From: JBOGXF01 sp050694275
GTDB lineage: Bacteria; Actinomycetota; CADDZG01; WHSQ01
Direction of reading: 5' to 3'
Assembly: GCA_050694275.1 (NCBI GenBank)
Contig: JBOGXF010000095.1
Coordinates: 1 to 24,919 of the forward strand
Length of the DNA: 24,919 nt
The notes beneath the pieces were generated by a model that made no database searches, had not been told where the DNA came from, and saw only the letters and a list, made by a program, of their open reading frames with translations. This document shows, piece after piece, positions 1-8,784 of the stretch; the stretch's first letter is position 1, and each line of letters starts with the position of its first letter. The position numbers and the translations under genes are program-made.

Positions 1-8
1 CTCGGGCC

Positions 9-29
9 CGCGTGTCCAACGCGTGTCCA
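9..29. repeat. two tandem copies of a 10-mer
   Basis: The 10-mer CGCGTGTCCA occurs at 9-18 and again at 20-29, one base apart. It lies downstream of the 3' end of the tRNA gene. Short tandem repeats beside a tRNA can be recombinase arm sites, but no integrase gene is visible here, so no function is assigned. Confidence 0.45.
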
Positions 30-89
30 GGTTTGATTTAGCGCCATCAGACCGAGGGTCGAAAATGGCCTCTGACCTAGGCTTCTTCG

Positions 90-163
90 TTGCAGGGGCG
101 GGATTTGAACCCGCGACCTCCGGGTTATGAGCCCGGCGAGCTACCAGACTGCTCCACCCTGCG
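90..163 (-). tRNA. initiator tRNA-Met (anticodon CAT)
   Basis: The minus strand folds as a full 74-nt cloverleaf. The CAT anticodon is the complement of 127-129, in loop CTCATAA on a five-pair stem. Two initiator hallmarks are visible. The first base is C and faces A at position 72, so the end of the acceptor stem is unpaired. The anticodon stem carries three consecutive G-C pairs (GGG/CCC) next to the loop. The T arm has the usual GGTTCAAATC sequence. The 3' CCA is not encoded: the discriminator A is followed by CG. This is the translation-initiating tRNA rather than an elongator Met tRNA. Confidence 0.96.
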
Positions 164-181
164 CCTCCAGGATAACAAACA

Positions 182-194
182 GGGGCAGCGCCCC
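182..194 (-). terminator. possible intrinsic terminator after the UPF0182 gene
   Basis: On the minus strand a GGGGC/GCCCC stem with a three-base loop is followed by the T-rich run TGTTTGTTA. It lies between the stop of the UPF0182 gene and the tRNA gene, where a terminator would be expected. The stem is only five pairs and the T tract is interrupted, so the call is tentative. Confidence 0.4.
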
Positions 195-264
195 CCACCG
201 ACCTTGTGCCGGATAACCACCTGAGAGGTAGCCGACCGCGACAAGGTGTGCGAGCTCGACGGGT

Positions 265-3063
265 TTAGGGGGACAGGCTCTCGGCCTCCGACAGCAGGTC
301 GCCCAGTCGCTCGATCAGCCGCCCGTACTCTTCGAAGTCCCCGCGCGCCAGTGCGGCTTGGGCATCGGCGAAGACCTGTGCCGCCTCCTGCACGAGCTCG
401 GCGAGCTCCGGCGGGACCTCCTCTTCCGACGGCGGCAGCGGCTCCTCCGGTTCTTCTCCGTCCTCGGCGACGACCTCGAGATCGAACATACTCGCGACCG
501 CGGCATCGAAGTTCTCTTCCATCACGACGCGCTCGCCGAGCACGAGGATCAGCCTCTTGAGCTCGGGGATGCCGACGTTCTCCGCGGTCACGTAAACCGG
601 CTGCACGTACAGGATCGAGTCCTCGATCGGGAGCGGGATGAGCGCCCCGAACTCGACTCTGGAGCCGCGCTGGTCGAGCAGGGCCAGCGTGCGCGAGATC
701 TCGACGTCCTGGTTCATCAGATTGTCGACCTGGACCGGACCGAGCACCAGCCTCTGTCGGGGGAACTGGAAGAGTACGAGCTCGCCGTAGTTCTCGGGAT
801 CGGAGCGCGCCGCCATGAAGGAGATCATGTTGGGGCGCCGACTCGGGGTGAACGGTCGCGTCAGCACAAACTCCTGCTCGTCCCCGCCGACCTGGATCAA
901 CAAGTATGTGGGGTCGAGCAGACCCGCCGCTCCGGTCTCACCCGCGCGCGGATTTATTGGGACCTCCCACGCGTCCTCCTGCGAGTAGAAGTCGGCCGGA
1001 TCATCGATGTGGTAGGTGAGATAGGCCTGCGACTGCACTCTGAACAGATCCTCGGGATAACGGAAATGGGCTCTCATGTCCTCGGAGGGCTCCTCCTCGG
1101 TGAAGAGCTCCGGAAATGCCCCCCTCCACGCCTGGATCACAGGATCGCTCTCATCGACCACGAAGAACCTCATGGTCCCGTGATACGCGTCGATGACGAC
1201 CTTGACGGAGTTCCGGATGTAGTTGATGTCTCCCGTTAGCTCATCCGCCCCGGTCCCAGGGAGCACCTCGTCCATCGAGAAGCGCTCGGAGTACGGGTAC
1301 CAGGGAGTGGTGGTGTAAGCATCGACGATCCACACCGCCCGCCCGTCCACGATCGCGAAGTACGGATCCCGATCGAGGTCCAGGAATGGTGCCGCCCGGC
1401 TGACGCGGTCCCTAACGTTCTTGTAGATCAAGATCCTCGACTCGTCGCCTATCAGGCCCGAGAGCACGATGTTCGGATCTCCTTCACGCACCGCAAACGC
1501 GATCCTCCGGAAGAAGTTGCGCACTTCGATGCCGCCATCGCCTTGATACTGGGAGCGCACCGGGCCCTCATCGGTGGGGTAATCGAGCTCCTCCTGCTGC
1601 GAATTGACGATGGAGTATTCGGTGGAGCCGAATGCCTCGCCGTAGTAGACCCTCGGCTCCTCGAGCTCGAGCATCTCGGCCCCCGAGGCGACGTCGTTGG
1701 GCACGTCCTTGACGATGAAGTCCGGCTGTCCCGCCGGAGTGGTCTGCGGGGCGAGACTGGCGATCAGGCCGAAACCGTGAGTGAACTGCAGGTGCCGGTT
1801 GGCCCACGACTGCGATCCGGGCGAGAGATCATCGATCGACAGCTCACGCGCGGAGATAAGAACTTGACGCATCTCCCCATCGATCTCGTAGCGATCGACG
1901 TCGACATCGTCGAATGCATAGTACGGCCTGATCGCTTGGAGCTGATGGTTGGCACGGAGGAGCACGTCGATGTCCCACAGCCGCACGTTGTTAAGCAACG
2001 CTTCATTTGCCTCTACGTCGTCGGCGTCGAGATCCGGCGTCGCGGCGAACGGCCTGAGCGTCACATCCTCGAGGCCGTAGGCTGCGCGCGTCGCGGCGAT
2101 GTTGCGCGCGATGAAGGGTGCCTCTCGCTGAGGCTCCTGGGGTGCGACCGAAAAACGTTGGACAAATGCGGGCCACACCGCGCCGGCGAGCACCGCGGTG
2201 AGAATCCAGATCCCGACCGCCGCCAGCGGCAAGATGATCCTTCGCACCCGGATGGTCACCAAAAAGAGGAGCGCTGAGATGATCGATATGACGGCGAGCA
2301 AGGTAAGCGCAGGAAGCTGCGCGTTGACGTCCGTGTAGCTGGCGCCGGTCACCACCCCGCGCGGCGAAAAGTTCAGCCCGAACCGTCCGAGCCAATACTG
2401 CGCGGCCTTGATGACCGCGAGAAGACCGAGGAGGACAGACACGTGGGCGAGAGCACTCGATGACACTCCGGCGAGGCGCGCCTCCGGGCGTATCGACCCG
2501 TGAAAGTAATGCGCCGCCGCTGCGAGCAGAAGCGAGACCACAAGCGCGGTCCACGCCAGCGACAGGATCGCGTTGTAGAACGGCAACTCGAAGACGTAGA
2601 ACCCGACATCGAGGTTGAACTGCGGATCATCGACCCCGAACTCGACCCGGTTGGCCCACAACAGATAAGTGCGCCAGCCCGCGCTCGCGCCGATCCCGGT
2701 GAATAGCCCAATGACGACGGCGATGCCGAGACGAAGCAATGTCAGATGAGGGCCGAGGGCGTCCCGATATCGTTCGATGGGATCGACGCCGCCGGCGCCC
2801 ACGCGCGGCAGGACGTACTGGGGGGCGAGACGTCCGGCGAGCGCCAGGTTGCCCCATACGAGTAGCGCGACCGCAATGCCGGCGACGATCCCCACGACGA
2901 GCTGCGTCCCGAGGCTCTTGTAGAGGACCGATGAGAACCCGACCTCCTGAAACCACAGGAGATCGGTGTAGAAGCGGGCGATCCCGGTGCCGAAGAGCAG
3001 CACCAAAACGACTGCCACGATGACGGCGATGCGGGTTCGGCGCCGTCCGCCTCTTAGGGCCAT
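265..3063 (-). CDS. UPF0182 family membrane protein
   Basis: The product is 932 residues, the usual size for UPF0182 (COG1615), a conserved integral membrane family common in Actinobacteria and of unknown function. A basic N-terminus (residues 1-11) leads into a hydrophobic segment at about 12-30. Further membrane segments lie near 50-75, 108-130, 165-190, 200-225, 250-272 and 275-300, giving about seven in all. A large soluble domain follows (about 310-850), probably extracytoplasmic. The tail is an acidic, proline- and glutamate-rich linker ending in a helical segment, as in other members. The ATG start directly precedes the basic and hydrophobic region. The gene lies 41 bases behind the receiver gene, so it may be transcribed with the upstream kinase operon, but nothing in it suggests a signalling role. 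Confidence 0.93.
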   Translation of the reverse strand: MALRGGRRRTRIAVIVAVVLVLLFGTGIARFYTDLLWFQEVGFSSVLYKSLGTQLVVGIVAGIAVALLVWGNLALAGRLAPQYVLPRVGAGGVDPIERYRDALGPHLTLLRLGIAVVIGLFTGIGASAGWRTYLLWANRVEFGVDDPQFNLDVGFYVFELPFYNAILSLAWTALVVSLLLAAAAHYFHGSIRPEARLAGVSSSALAHVSVLLGLLAVIKAAQYWLGRFGLNFSPRGVVTGASYTDVNAQLPALTLLAVISIISALLFLVTIRVRRIILPLAAVGIWILTAVLAGAVWPAFVQRFSVAPQEPQREAPFIARNIAATRAAYGLEDVTLRPFAATPDLDADDVEANEALLNNVRLWDIDVLLRANHQLQAIRPYYAFDDVDVDRYEIDGEMRQVLISARELSIDDLSPGSQSWANRHLQFTHGFGLIASLAPQTTPAGQPDFIVKDVPNDVASGAEMLELEEPRVYYGEAFGSTEYSIVNSQQEELDYPTDEGPVRSQYQGDGGIEVRNFFRRIAFAVREGDPNIVLSGLIGDESRILIYKNVRDRVSRAAPFLDLDRDPYFAIVDGRAVWIVDAYTTTPWYPYSERFSMDEVLPGTGADELTGDINYIRNSVKVVIDAYHGTMRFFVVDESDPVIQAWRGAFPELFTEEEPSEDMRAHFRYPEDLFRVQSQAYLTYHIDDPADFYSQEDAWEVPINPRAGETGAAGLLDPTYLLIQVGGDEQEFVLTRPFTPSRRPNMISFMAARSDPENYGELVLFQFPRQRLVLGPVQVDNLMNQDVEISRTLALLDQRGSRVEFGALIPLPIEDSILYVQPVYVTAENVGIPELKRLILVLGERVVMEENFDAAVASMFDLEVVAEDGEEPEEPLPPSEEEVPPELAELVQEAAQVFADAQAALARGDFEEYGRLIERLGDLLSEAESLSP

Positions 3064-3104
3064 GACCCGCAGAGTAATCGCTCGGCAGTGCCTCGGGCAC
3101 GAAC

Positions 3105-3494
3105 CTAGTGGCCGTCGACGATGCTCTTGATGCTGTTGATGAGGGTCACAGGGTCAAACGGCTTTGCGATGAACCGCGCCCCCGGCCACTCGGTCGCGTC
3201 GCCCCCTGCGAGGCCGGTCAGCATCACAACCGGGATCGAGCTGGTCGACGGATCACCTCTGAGCTCCCGCAGCACTTCCCCGCCCGACAATCGAGGCATC
3301 ATCTGATCCAGCAGCATCACGTCAGGGGGGCGTTTCCTGGCGAGTTCCAGCGCCTCCCGCCCGTCCTCCGCGAAGACGACCTCATACCCCTCGTCTATCA
3401 GGATGTATTTGATCGTGAGCCGAATGCTGGGATCGTCTTCTGCGACGAGTACCCGCGGACGGATACGCGTTTGGTCAGTCGCCGATGAGTCCAT
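3105..3494 (-). CDS. single-domain response regulator (receiver)
   Basis: This 129-residue protein is one CheY-like receiver with no output domain. The acidic pair is D20-D21, the phosphoacceptor is D63 (in LLDQMMP), the switch threonine is T93 (MLTGLAG) and the conserved lysine is K111 (AKPFD). I place the start at the ATG at 3494, just before the first receiver strand; the longer open frame upstream reads through the neighbouring gene and has no receiver character. Its start overlaps the end of the FecR-lipoprotein gene by 20 bases, which suggests translational coupling. The likely phosphodonor is the histidine kinase two genes upstream. It probably works by protein-protein contact, as a CheY- or DivK-type relay. 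Confidence 0.9.
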   Translation of the reverse strand: MDSSATDQTRIRPRVLVAEDDPSIRLTIKYILIDEGYEVVFAEDGREALELARKRPPDVMLLDQMMPRLSGGEVLRELRGDPSTSSIPVVMLTGLAGGDATEWPGARFIAKPFDPVTLINSIKSIVDGH

Positions 3495-4650
3495 CGACGA
3501 GATCGGTTGGTGACGGGCTCGGCGACGGCAAGAGGTCCTGAAGCTGACACTCGGCATAGCTCTCGCAGTCGTCGGTCGGGCTGGGTTTCGGCTCCGGCTC
3601 GGGGTCGTTGTCTCCCCCGTCCCCGCCCCCACCCGAGCCTTCGGTCGAACCGCTCGGGGTGCCGGTGGTTCCCGGCTCGCCGGCCGCACTCGCTGCCAGC
3701 GTGAAGTCTGCCTCGCCGCCGCTGCCGGACGCCGCAACGATCCCGGTGTCGACGATGGCATCGGCGAGATCGGAGACCAGTGATCCGAACCGCGCCTCGA
3801 GGATCGCGGCGACGATGCTCCAGCGCGCGCCCTCGTCGAACAGCGAGAAGGCTGTCCTGAAGCCCTTTCTGAGAGAGAACTCCGGCGTGTTCTGCGCGAT
3901 CGTGAACCCGACCAAGAGATCGTCTGCGCGACGGTCGAGGAATTCCCCGACGAAACCGACGCGGCTGCCACCCGCCAGGCCACGGAAGTAAGCGACGTCT
4001 GGGCGGACCCGTCCGAGCTGTTTCGACAGCCCCGATGCGAGATCCGAGATCTCCTCGTCGAGATCGAGGACGTGGCGCAAGTGCACCTGGTCCCACTCGC
4101 TCTTCGGATCGAGCTGGTAGGGGACCGGCGCCTGCAGTGTGCCGGCCGCCACCGACGTCTGGAAGAGTGAGCCGACGGTGAGCCGCGGGCGCCCCGGCGT
4201 GGTGAGCTGGACTTCGCCGTCATAGACGCCCGACCGCGTGAATGCGTATCCGCGGTCGATACGGAAGACCGCATCGGCCGACGCGGCTTCTACTCCTCCG
4301 AAAGACACGGTCGTCTGATCGCCGGCATTCACCAGGAGCCGGCCGCGCAGCGAGTCGACCGAGCTCTCGTCCATGATCTTGACCTGGCTTTGCGCCGCGA
4401 TCTCGACGACCCTCTTGCCCTCGAGTCGAAGCTTGGCCTGTGCGTCCTTCGACGTGACGATGACGTCTAGCGGCTCGATGGCGATCTCGTCGCTCACGGG
4501 GATGACCTCGTCGCCCCGGGTCACTTCGATCCGACCCGACCCAGAGTCGCGCTGAAGGGTCATCGGGCTGAGCGAGGAGTCTTCGCCGAACGGCCAGCAC
4601 GCCGTACCGGCAAAGAGAAACAGAACAACCAAGAAGGAGATTTTCTTCAT
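3475..4650 (-). CDS. FecR-domain lipoprotein
   Basis: With a start at the ATG at 4650 the product is 391 residues. It begins with MKK and a hydrophobic stretch ending in AGTAC, which looks like a lipoprotein signal with C18 as the lipidated cysteine, although glycine at -3 is not ideal. Residues about 35-170 resemble a FecR-type beta sandwich (repeated short strands, GSGRIEVTRGDE, LRGRLLVNAGD, TVGSLF). A central alpha/beta region of unknown type follows. The tail is a low-complexity Gly/Asp/Pro linker with a PSPSPSPT run. ATG codons at 4662 and 4668 and a GTG at 4722 are in frame, but none has a clear Shine-Dalgarno, and only the 4650 start gives a compact signal peptide. The gene sits between the kinase and the receiver, so it may be an exported partner or sensor of that system; this is inference. 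Confidence 0.7.
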   Translation of the reverse strand: MKKISFLVVLFLFAGTACWPFGEDSSLSPMTLQRDSGSGRIEVTRGDEVIPVSDEIAIEPLDVIVTSKDAQAKLRLEGKRVVEIAAQSQVKIMDESSVDSLRGRLLVNAGDQTTVSFGGVEAASADAVFRIDRGYAFTRSGVYDGEVQLTTPGRPRLTVGSLFQTSVAAGTLQAPVPYQLDPKSEWDQVHLRHVLDLDEEISDLASGLSKQLGRVRPDVAYFRGLAGGSRVGFVGEFLDRRADDLLVGFTIAQNTPEFSLRKGFRTAFSLFDEGARWSIVAAILEARFGSLVSDLADAIVDTGIVAASGSGGEADFTLAASAAGEPGTTGTPSGSTEGSGGGGDGGDNDPEPEPKPSPTDDCESYAECQLQDLLPSPSPSPTDLVDGLIGD

Positions 4651-4748
4651 GCCCTTACCCATTTGCATCGACCGGTCCATTGTGGGTCTGAAGCCCGAAT
4701 ACGCACAGTCTGTCCTGGTCACGCCGGAGATGCCATAGCACGATCTGA

Positions 4749-7577
4749 CTAGTTACCGGAGGCCTGCCGGGCCGGAATCGTGATGGTCAGGCGGGTCCCC
4801 CGCTCCGGCTCGCTCTCTACCTTCACCGAACCTTCGTGCGCCTCTATTATGCGCTGAACGAACGCCAGCCCGAGCCCCAGGCCCCCGTACGTGCGGGTTT
4901 CCGACCCGTCGAGCTGATGAAAGTCGCTGAAGATCTTGCCGATGTCGTCGGGCGGGATCCCTATCCCCTGGTCGGTGACTATCACCTCGACCGCACGGCG
5001 GTGGGGCTGCCCGTTGCCCGACCGAGCTCCTCTTGCTTGAAGTGTGATCGTGCCGCCATCGGGCGAGAACTTCACCGCGTTGTCGATGACCTCCTCGAGC
5101 GATCGTCTGAGCAAACGCTCGTCTCCGATCACCTTCGGGAGCTTGCTCTTGATGTCGACCACCATCTCGTGACGCGGAGAGCGCGTACCCCATTCCTGTG
5201 CGAGGCTCTGCACCAGCGAGCCGACATCCACGGGCGCGGCGCGCGGCGCAAGGCGACCGGCTTCCATCGCTGCGAAGTCGACCAGCAGGCCGACGATCCG
5301 CTCCAGCCTGGCAGTGGAGTCGATGATGCCGGTGACGAACTGCTTCGCCTTCTGAGCGGGAACCCCCCTGCGATTGAGGATCTCCGCGTAACCCTTGATC
5401 GGGGTCAGCGGGGTCCGCAGCTCGTGAGAGATGTTCGACAAGAATTCGGATTTCATGCGCTCGATCTCGCGCTCACGCGACATGTCGCGTAGCACCATGA
5501 CGCCACCCGCGACTTCGCCCTCTTCTCCTTGCAGGACCGCGCAAGTGATGTCGACCGGCACGGGCTCTCCTATCCGTCGGGCGAGAAATACGCCGGAAAC
5601 GGAGCCCTCCCCAAGTTGGAATATCGGCAGCGAGATGGGGGCGCCCTGTGTGTCGCGCACTTCGATGATGGACTCGATGGGACGACCCATCGCCCGGTCT
5701 CGCTTCACCCCCGTGAGCTGCTCCGCCTCGAGGTTGAACGCGAGGATCTTCTTTTCCGAGTCGATCGCCACCAGGCCGTCGGCCATCGATTGGATGATTG
5801 TTTCGATGCGACCGCGCAGGCTCGCTTCTTCGCGCGCGGCTTCTCTGAGATCGTCGGTCTGGCGCAGCAGTGCGGCGGTCATTTCGTTAAACGTCTCGCC
5901 GAGCTGACCGACCTCGTCTTCCCCGCCGACCTCTGCCCGCACTCTGAGGTTCCCTTCGCGCACCGATCGCGCCGTGGTTGTTAGGACCTGGATGGGGCGA
6001 GTGATGCGACCGCCGGATACGTAGGCCAGGAACAACACGATCGCCGCCGCGCCCAGGGCTACGAGAAACAGAGTGCGCGTCACCCCTTCTCTGATGCCGG
6101 CGATGCTTTCCGCCGGCTTTGACAGCATGAGTCCGACGTTGATCGGGTTTCCCTGGCTGCGTAGGGGGGCGAACGCGCTGAAGTAAGCGCGATCCGCGGG
6201 GCTCTGTCTCACCGACGCGGCCTCGCCGGCCGCCAGGGCGAGCTCCACCGAGGGGGGCACGAGCTCCTCGTCCGTGATCCTGGCGGGCAGGGTCGAATAC
6301 CTCACCTCACCATCCACGACCAGAGAGGCCCGCGCCGGCTCGAAGATGTCGGTAATCGACTCAAGCGTAAACGCGTCGATCCAACGACCGATCGCGATCA
6401 CTCCGGTTATGTCGCGCGGACGATCCGGATGAGACACTTCCGACGCGGCGACAACCGCCACGGAGTTCCCGATCTTGTCGAGCGCGGCCGACAATGCCGG
6501 CGCTCCCGGAGCGACGACCTCGTCGACCACTTGGGACGAGAAGATCCTGATCACCATCTTCTGCCGGAGCGGGGTGGGCCGCGGCCCCTCCTCTCCGAAG
6601 CGGGCCGGGCCGTCACCGGCACGGGCCAGCAAGCTGCCGCGCGGATGGCTGACCATGAAGACGAAATCAAAGTCGAAGATGTCCTGTCCTTCGGGGCTGA
6701 CGAGCTGGTCGGCGAGCCCCTCCAGGCTCGAGGGCGTGGCGAAGCTCGACCGTACGATCGGAGCGTCGGCGAGAGACGCGGCGTCTCCGAGCAATTCCTC
6801 GGCATCGCGCATCTCGATGTCGTTGACGGAACTATGTAGCTGCGTCTCGAGTCGCCGCAGCTCCTCGTCCTCGATGTTGTTGGTGATGACCCCGGTCAGG
6901 GCCGACGACAGGACCAGCACGACGACGACCAGGAGCGCGACGAAAGATGCGACAAAGCGAGTCCTGATGCTCGACTTGACTCCGGCCCACAGCCACGCGG
7001 CGAGGAAGAAGTACCCCAGCAACGCGGTGCCGTGCGCCCCCACCGCGGACGAGTCCGACACCGTGACGTCGAGGCGCGCGTCCGGAGCATAGGCCGTGAA
7101 AGCGCTGGAGACGCCGAGCCAGAGCGCGGCGAGTGCAAGGCGGCGCATCATCTTCCCGCCCGACCTGAACGATGCCGCAAAGCTCATGACGGCGAGCAGC
7201 GCGGCCGCCCCAACGGGAGCCATCAGGAGGGGGTCGTCCACGGCCAGCACCGCCGCGGTCGCCTCTCTCGGCCGCAGGGCACCAGAGACACCGATCAGGA
7301 TCAGCGCCAATCCGAACGCTTTGATGGCGATGAGGAGGTCCGCTCCATCGAGCTCGAAGCTGACCTCACCAAAGGAAAAGGAGCCGCCGTGAGCGATCTG
7401 CGCGAGAGCGAGCGCGCCGAACCCCAACGAGGCCGTGACGCGGTTGAACCCCCCGCCCGGGACCAGCCCGGGGCGAGACAGAATGAGCAGGGCGGCTCCC
7501 GCGGTTACGAGGAAGCCGACGAATTCGACGGTGAAATGAAGCGGAACGGCCAGGAAGCTTTCGAACATCCTCACCAC
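4749..7577 (-). CDS. membrane sensor histidine kinase (HAMP-PAS-HisKA-HATPase)
   Basis: The 942-residue product starts with a multi-helix membrane region (segments near 16-34, 50-62, 84-100, 112-135, 147-163, 185-200 and 208-232). An extracytoplasmic sensing domain of about 265 residues follows (235-500), closed by a membrane helix at 501-522. Then come HAMP (522-575), PAS (588-690), HisKA with the phosphorylated H718 in NISHELRTP, and HATPase_c with an N box (DNAVKFSP, 832-839), a G1 box (DQGIGIP, 869-875) and a G2 box (GGLGLGL, 898-904). All catalytic boxes are intact. The start is GTG at 7577; an ATG three codons later (7568) is equally possible. The PAS domain suggests a second, cytosolic input. 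Downstream on the same strand are the FecR lipoprotein and a receiver, which is the probable phosphotransfer target. Confidence 0.93.
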   Translation of the reverse strand: MVRMFESFLAVPLHFTVEFVGFLVTAGAALLILSRPGLVPGGGFNRVTASLGFGALALAQIAHGGSFSFGEVSFELDGADLLIAIKAFGLALILIGVSGALRPREATAAVLAVDDPLLMAPVGAAALLAVMSFAASFRSGGKMMRRLALAALWLGVSSAFTAYAPDARLDVTVSDSSAVGAHGTALLGYFFLAAWLWAGVKSSIRTRFVASFVALLVVVVLVLSSALTGVITNNIEDEELRRLETQLHSSVNDIEMRDAEELLGDAASLADAPIVRSSFATPSSLEGLADQLVSPEGQDIFDFDFVFMVSHPRGSLLARAGDGPARFGEEGPRPTPLRQKMVIRIFSSQVVDEVVAPGAPALSAALDKIGNSVAVVAASEVSHPDRPRDITGVIAIGRWIDAFTLESITDIFEPARASLVVDGEVRYSTLPARITDEELVPPSVELALAAGEAASVRQSPADRAYFSAFAPLRSQGNPINVGLMLSKPAESIAGIREGVTRTLFLVALGAAAIVLFLAYVSGGRITRPIQVLTTTARSVREGNLRVRAEVGGEDEVGQLGETFNEMTAALLRQTDDLREAAREEASLRGRIETIIQSMADGLVAIDSEKKILAFNLEAEQLTGVKRDRAMGRPIESIIEVRDTQGAPISLPIFQLGEGSVSGVFLARRIGEPVPVDITCAVLQGEEGEVAGGVMVLRDMSREREIERMKSEFLSNISHELRTPLTPIKGYAEILNRRGVPAQKAKQFVTGIIDSTARLERIVGLLVDFAAMEAGRLAPRAAPVDVGSLVQSLAQEWGTRSPRHEMVVDIKSKLPKVIGDERLLRRSLEEVIDNAVKFSPDGGTITLQARGARSGNGQPHRRAVEVIVTDQGIGIPPDDIGKIFSDFHQLDGSETRTYGGLGLGLAFVQRIIEAHEGSVKVESEPERGTRLTITIPARQASGN

Positions 7578-7589
7578 TGTCGCACGGAT

Positions 7590-7644
7590 TTCGGACGTTC
7601 AACAGTAGCGAGCGGCGCAAGCCGCCCCTAGTTGAACGTTCGAA
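7590..7644. repeat. interrupted inverted repeat upstream of the histidine kinase
   Basis: The arms TTCGGACGTTCAAC (7590-7603) and GTTGAACGTTCGAA (7631-7644) are complementary at 13 of 14 positions. Nested between them is a second perfect hairpin, GCGGC/GCCGC with a GCAA tetraloop (7612-7625). It lies between the PDZ/Lon gene stop and the kinase start. It could be a terminator for the upstream gene or an operator for the kinase operon. There is no clean T run, which favours an operator or a structured leader. Confidence 0.6.
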
Positions 7645-7672
7645 ACTCGCGTCCTTTGACCATATCTAATCG

Positions 7673-8722
7673 CTAATCGAGCCCCTCGAGATACTCCACC
7701 GCCTCGGCGAACGTCGCGACGGCCACGACGTCGATGTCGCCGGCCACCCGTTCGGCCGCCGCCGCGCTCCCCTTGGGAGAGAGGAATACCTCTGCTCCCC
7801 TTTCTTCGGCACCTGCGACCTTTTGCTCAATGCCTCCGACGCTGCCAATCCCGCCGTCGCAGGCGATCGTTCCGGTGCCGGCGATCCTGCGCCCGTTCGT
7901 GAGATCGTCCGGGGTGAGCTGGTCGTACAGAGCGAGGGCGAGCATCAGGCCCGCCGACGGTCCGGCAATCCAGCCGGTCTTGAAGTCGACCGCGATCTCG
8001 GGATTGAAGGAGTAAGCGATCTCTTCCATGGCGACACCGATGAAAGAGGCCCCGGGATCTTCTCGGCTCGAGGTGGTCCTGATCGCGAGGGTCCTGCGCG
8101 TCCCGTCCCGCCTCACGGTGATGGTGACGTCCTCGCCGACGTCATGGGAGTCGACACTCCGGCCGACATCGCACGTTGTCTGGACGCGGCGGCCGTCCAC
8201 CGCCACGATGACATCGCCCCTTCTCAAGACACCGGCGGCGGGAAAACCGGCGATCGTCCCGACCACGCGCGCGCCCTTGCCCGTCGGATGACCGAGTCCG
8301 AGAGCTGTGAACACGACCTCCAGCGCATGCCGCTTGGACTCCTCCATCTGATCTCGCTGCTCCTTACGGAGCTCGTCGAGAGTTTGCCCCTCCGGGATCA
8401 CCTGATCCTTCGTCACGATCGCCCGCGCCGGGTTGACCTGGGCGAACAACCATTCGACGAAGGTCACTTCCGTGTCCACCCTCACCGTTGTCAGTAGCAG
8501 GCTTCCCTCAGAGGAGTAAGTCGAGGCGCCGTCAACGTCGACGAGGGTCATCACGTCCCGCACCGGCCCCGGGTTATACGAGTAGAAGACCGGGATCGGA
8601 AGAAGGAAGGCCGCGACGACGAGACCGATGGTGACGACGAGGGCGATGACAACCGCCCACGGCGATCTTCCTCGAACCGGGGCAACGCCCGGGGGGCCGT
8701 AGGGATCCCATTCCGTATGCAT
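7673..8722 (-). CDS. YlbL-type PDZ / Lon-domain membrane protease
   Basis: The 349-residue product has one N-terminal membrane anchor (22-43), a PDZ domain (about 150-215; AGFPAAGVLRRGDVIVAVDG) and a C-terminal Lon (S16) protease domain. The Lon Ser-Lys dyad is visible: S256 in GPSAGLMLAL and K301 in GGIEQKVAGA. Size and domain order match the YlbL family, which is widespread in Gram-positive bacteria. The active site should face outward, with PDZ selecting substrates. There is no AAA ATPase domain, so it cannot unfold proteins as full Lon does. It lies 62 bases downstream of mreB on the same strand and is probably cotranscribed. The ATG start has no obvious Shine-Dalgarno. Confidence 0.92.
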   Translation of the reverse strand: MHTEWDPYGPPGVAPVRGRSPWAVVIALVVTIGLVVAAFLLPIPVFYSYNPGPVRDVMTLVDVDGASTYSSEGSLLLTTVRVDTEVTFVEWLFAQVNPARAIVTKDQVIPEGQTLDELRKEQRDQMEESKRHALEVVFTALGLGHPTGKGARVVGTIAGFPAAGVLRRGDVIVAVDGRRVQTTCDVGRSVDSHDVGEDVTITVRRDGTRRTLAIRTTSSREDPGASFIGVAMEEIAYSFNPEIAVDFKTGWIAGPSAGLMLALALYDQLTPDDLTNGRRIAGTGTIACDGGIGSVGGIEQKVAGAEERGAEVFLSPKGSAAAAERVAGDIDVVAVATFAEAVEYLEGLD

Positions 8723-8784
8723 CGCTAAAAGAAGACTCTACGAGGGAATGTCGGCGAAGGCCGTCACCTAGTTCCGCCGGCCCG

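Noticed and set aside
358..1239. Long plus-strand open frame (293 codons) opposite the UPF0182 gene
   Set aside because: It is a GC-driven shadow of a clear family member on the minus strand and its translation has no family character.
7590..7644. LexA/SOS box
   Set aside because: The GAAC and GTTC half sites are adjacent or overlapping instead of separated by four bases, and the nearby genes are not DNA-repair genes.
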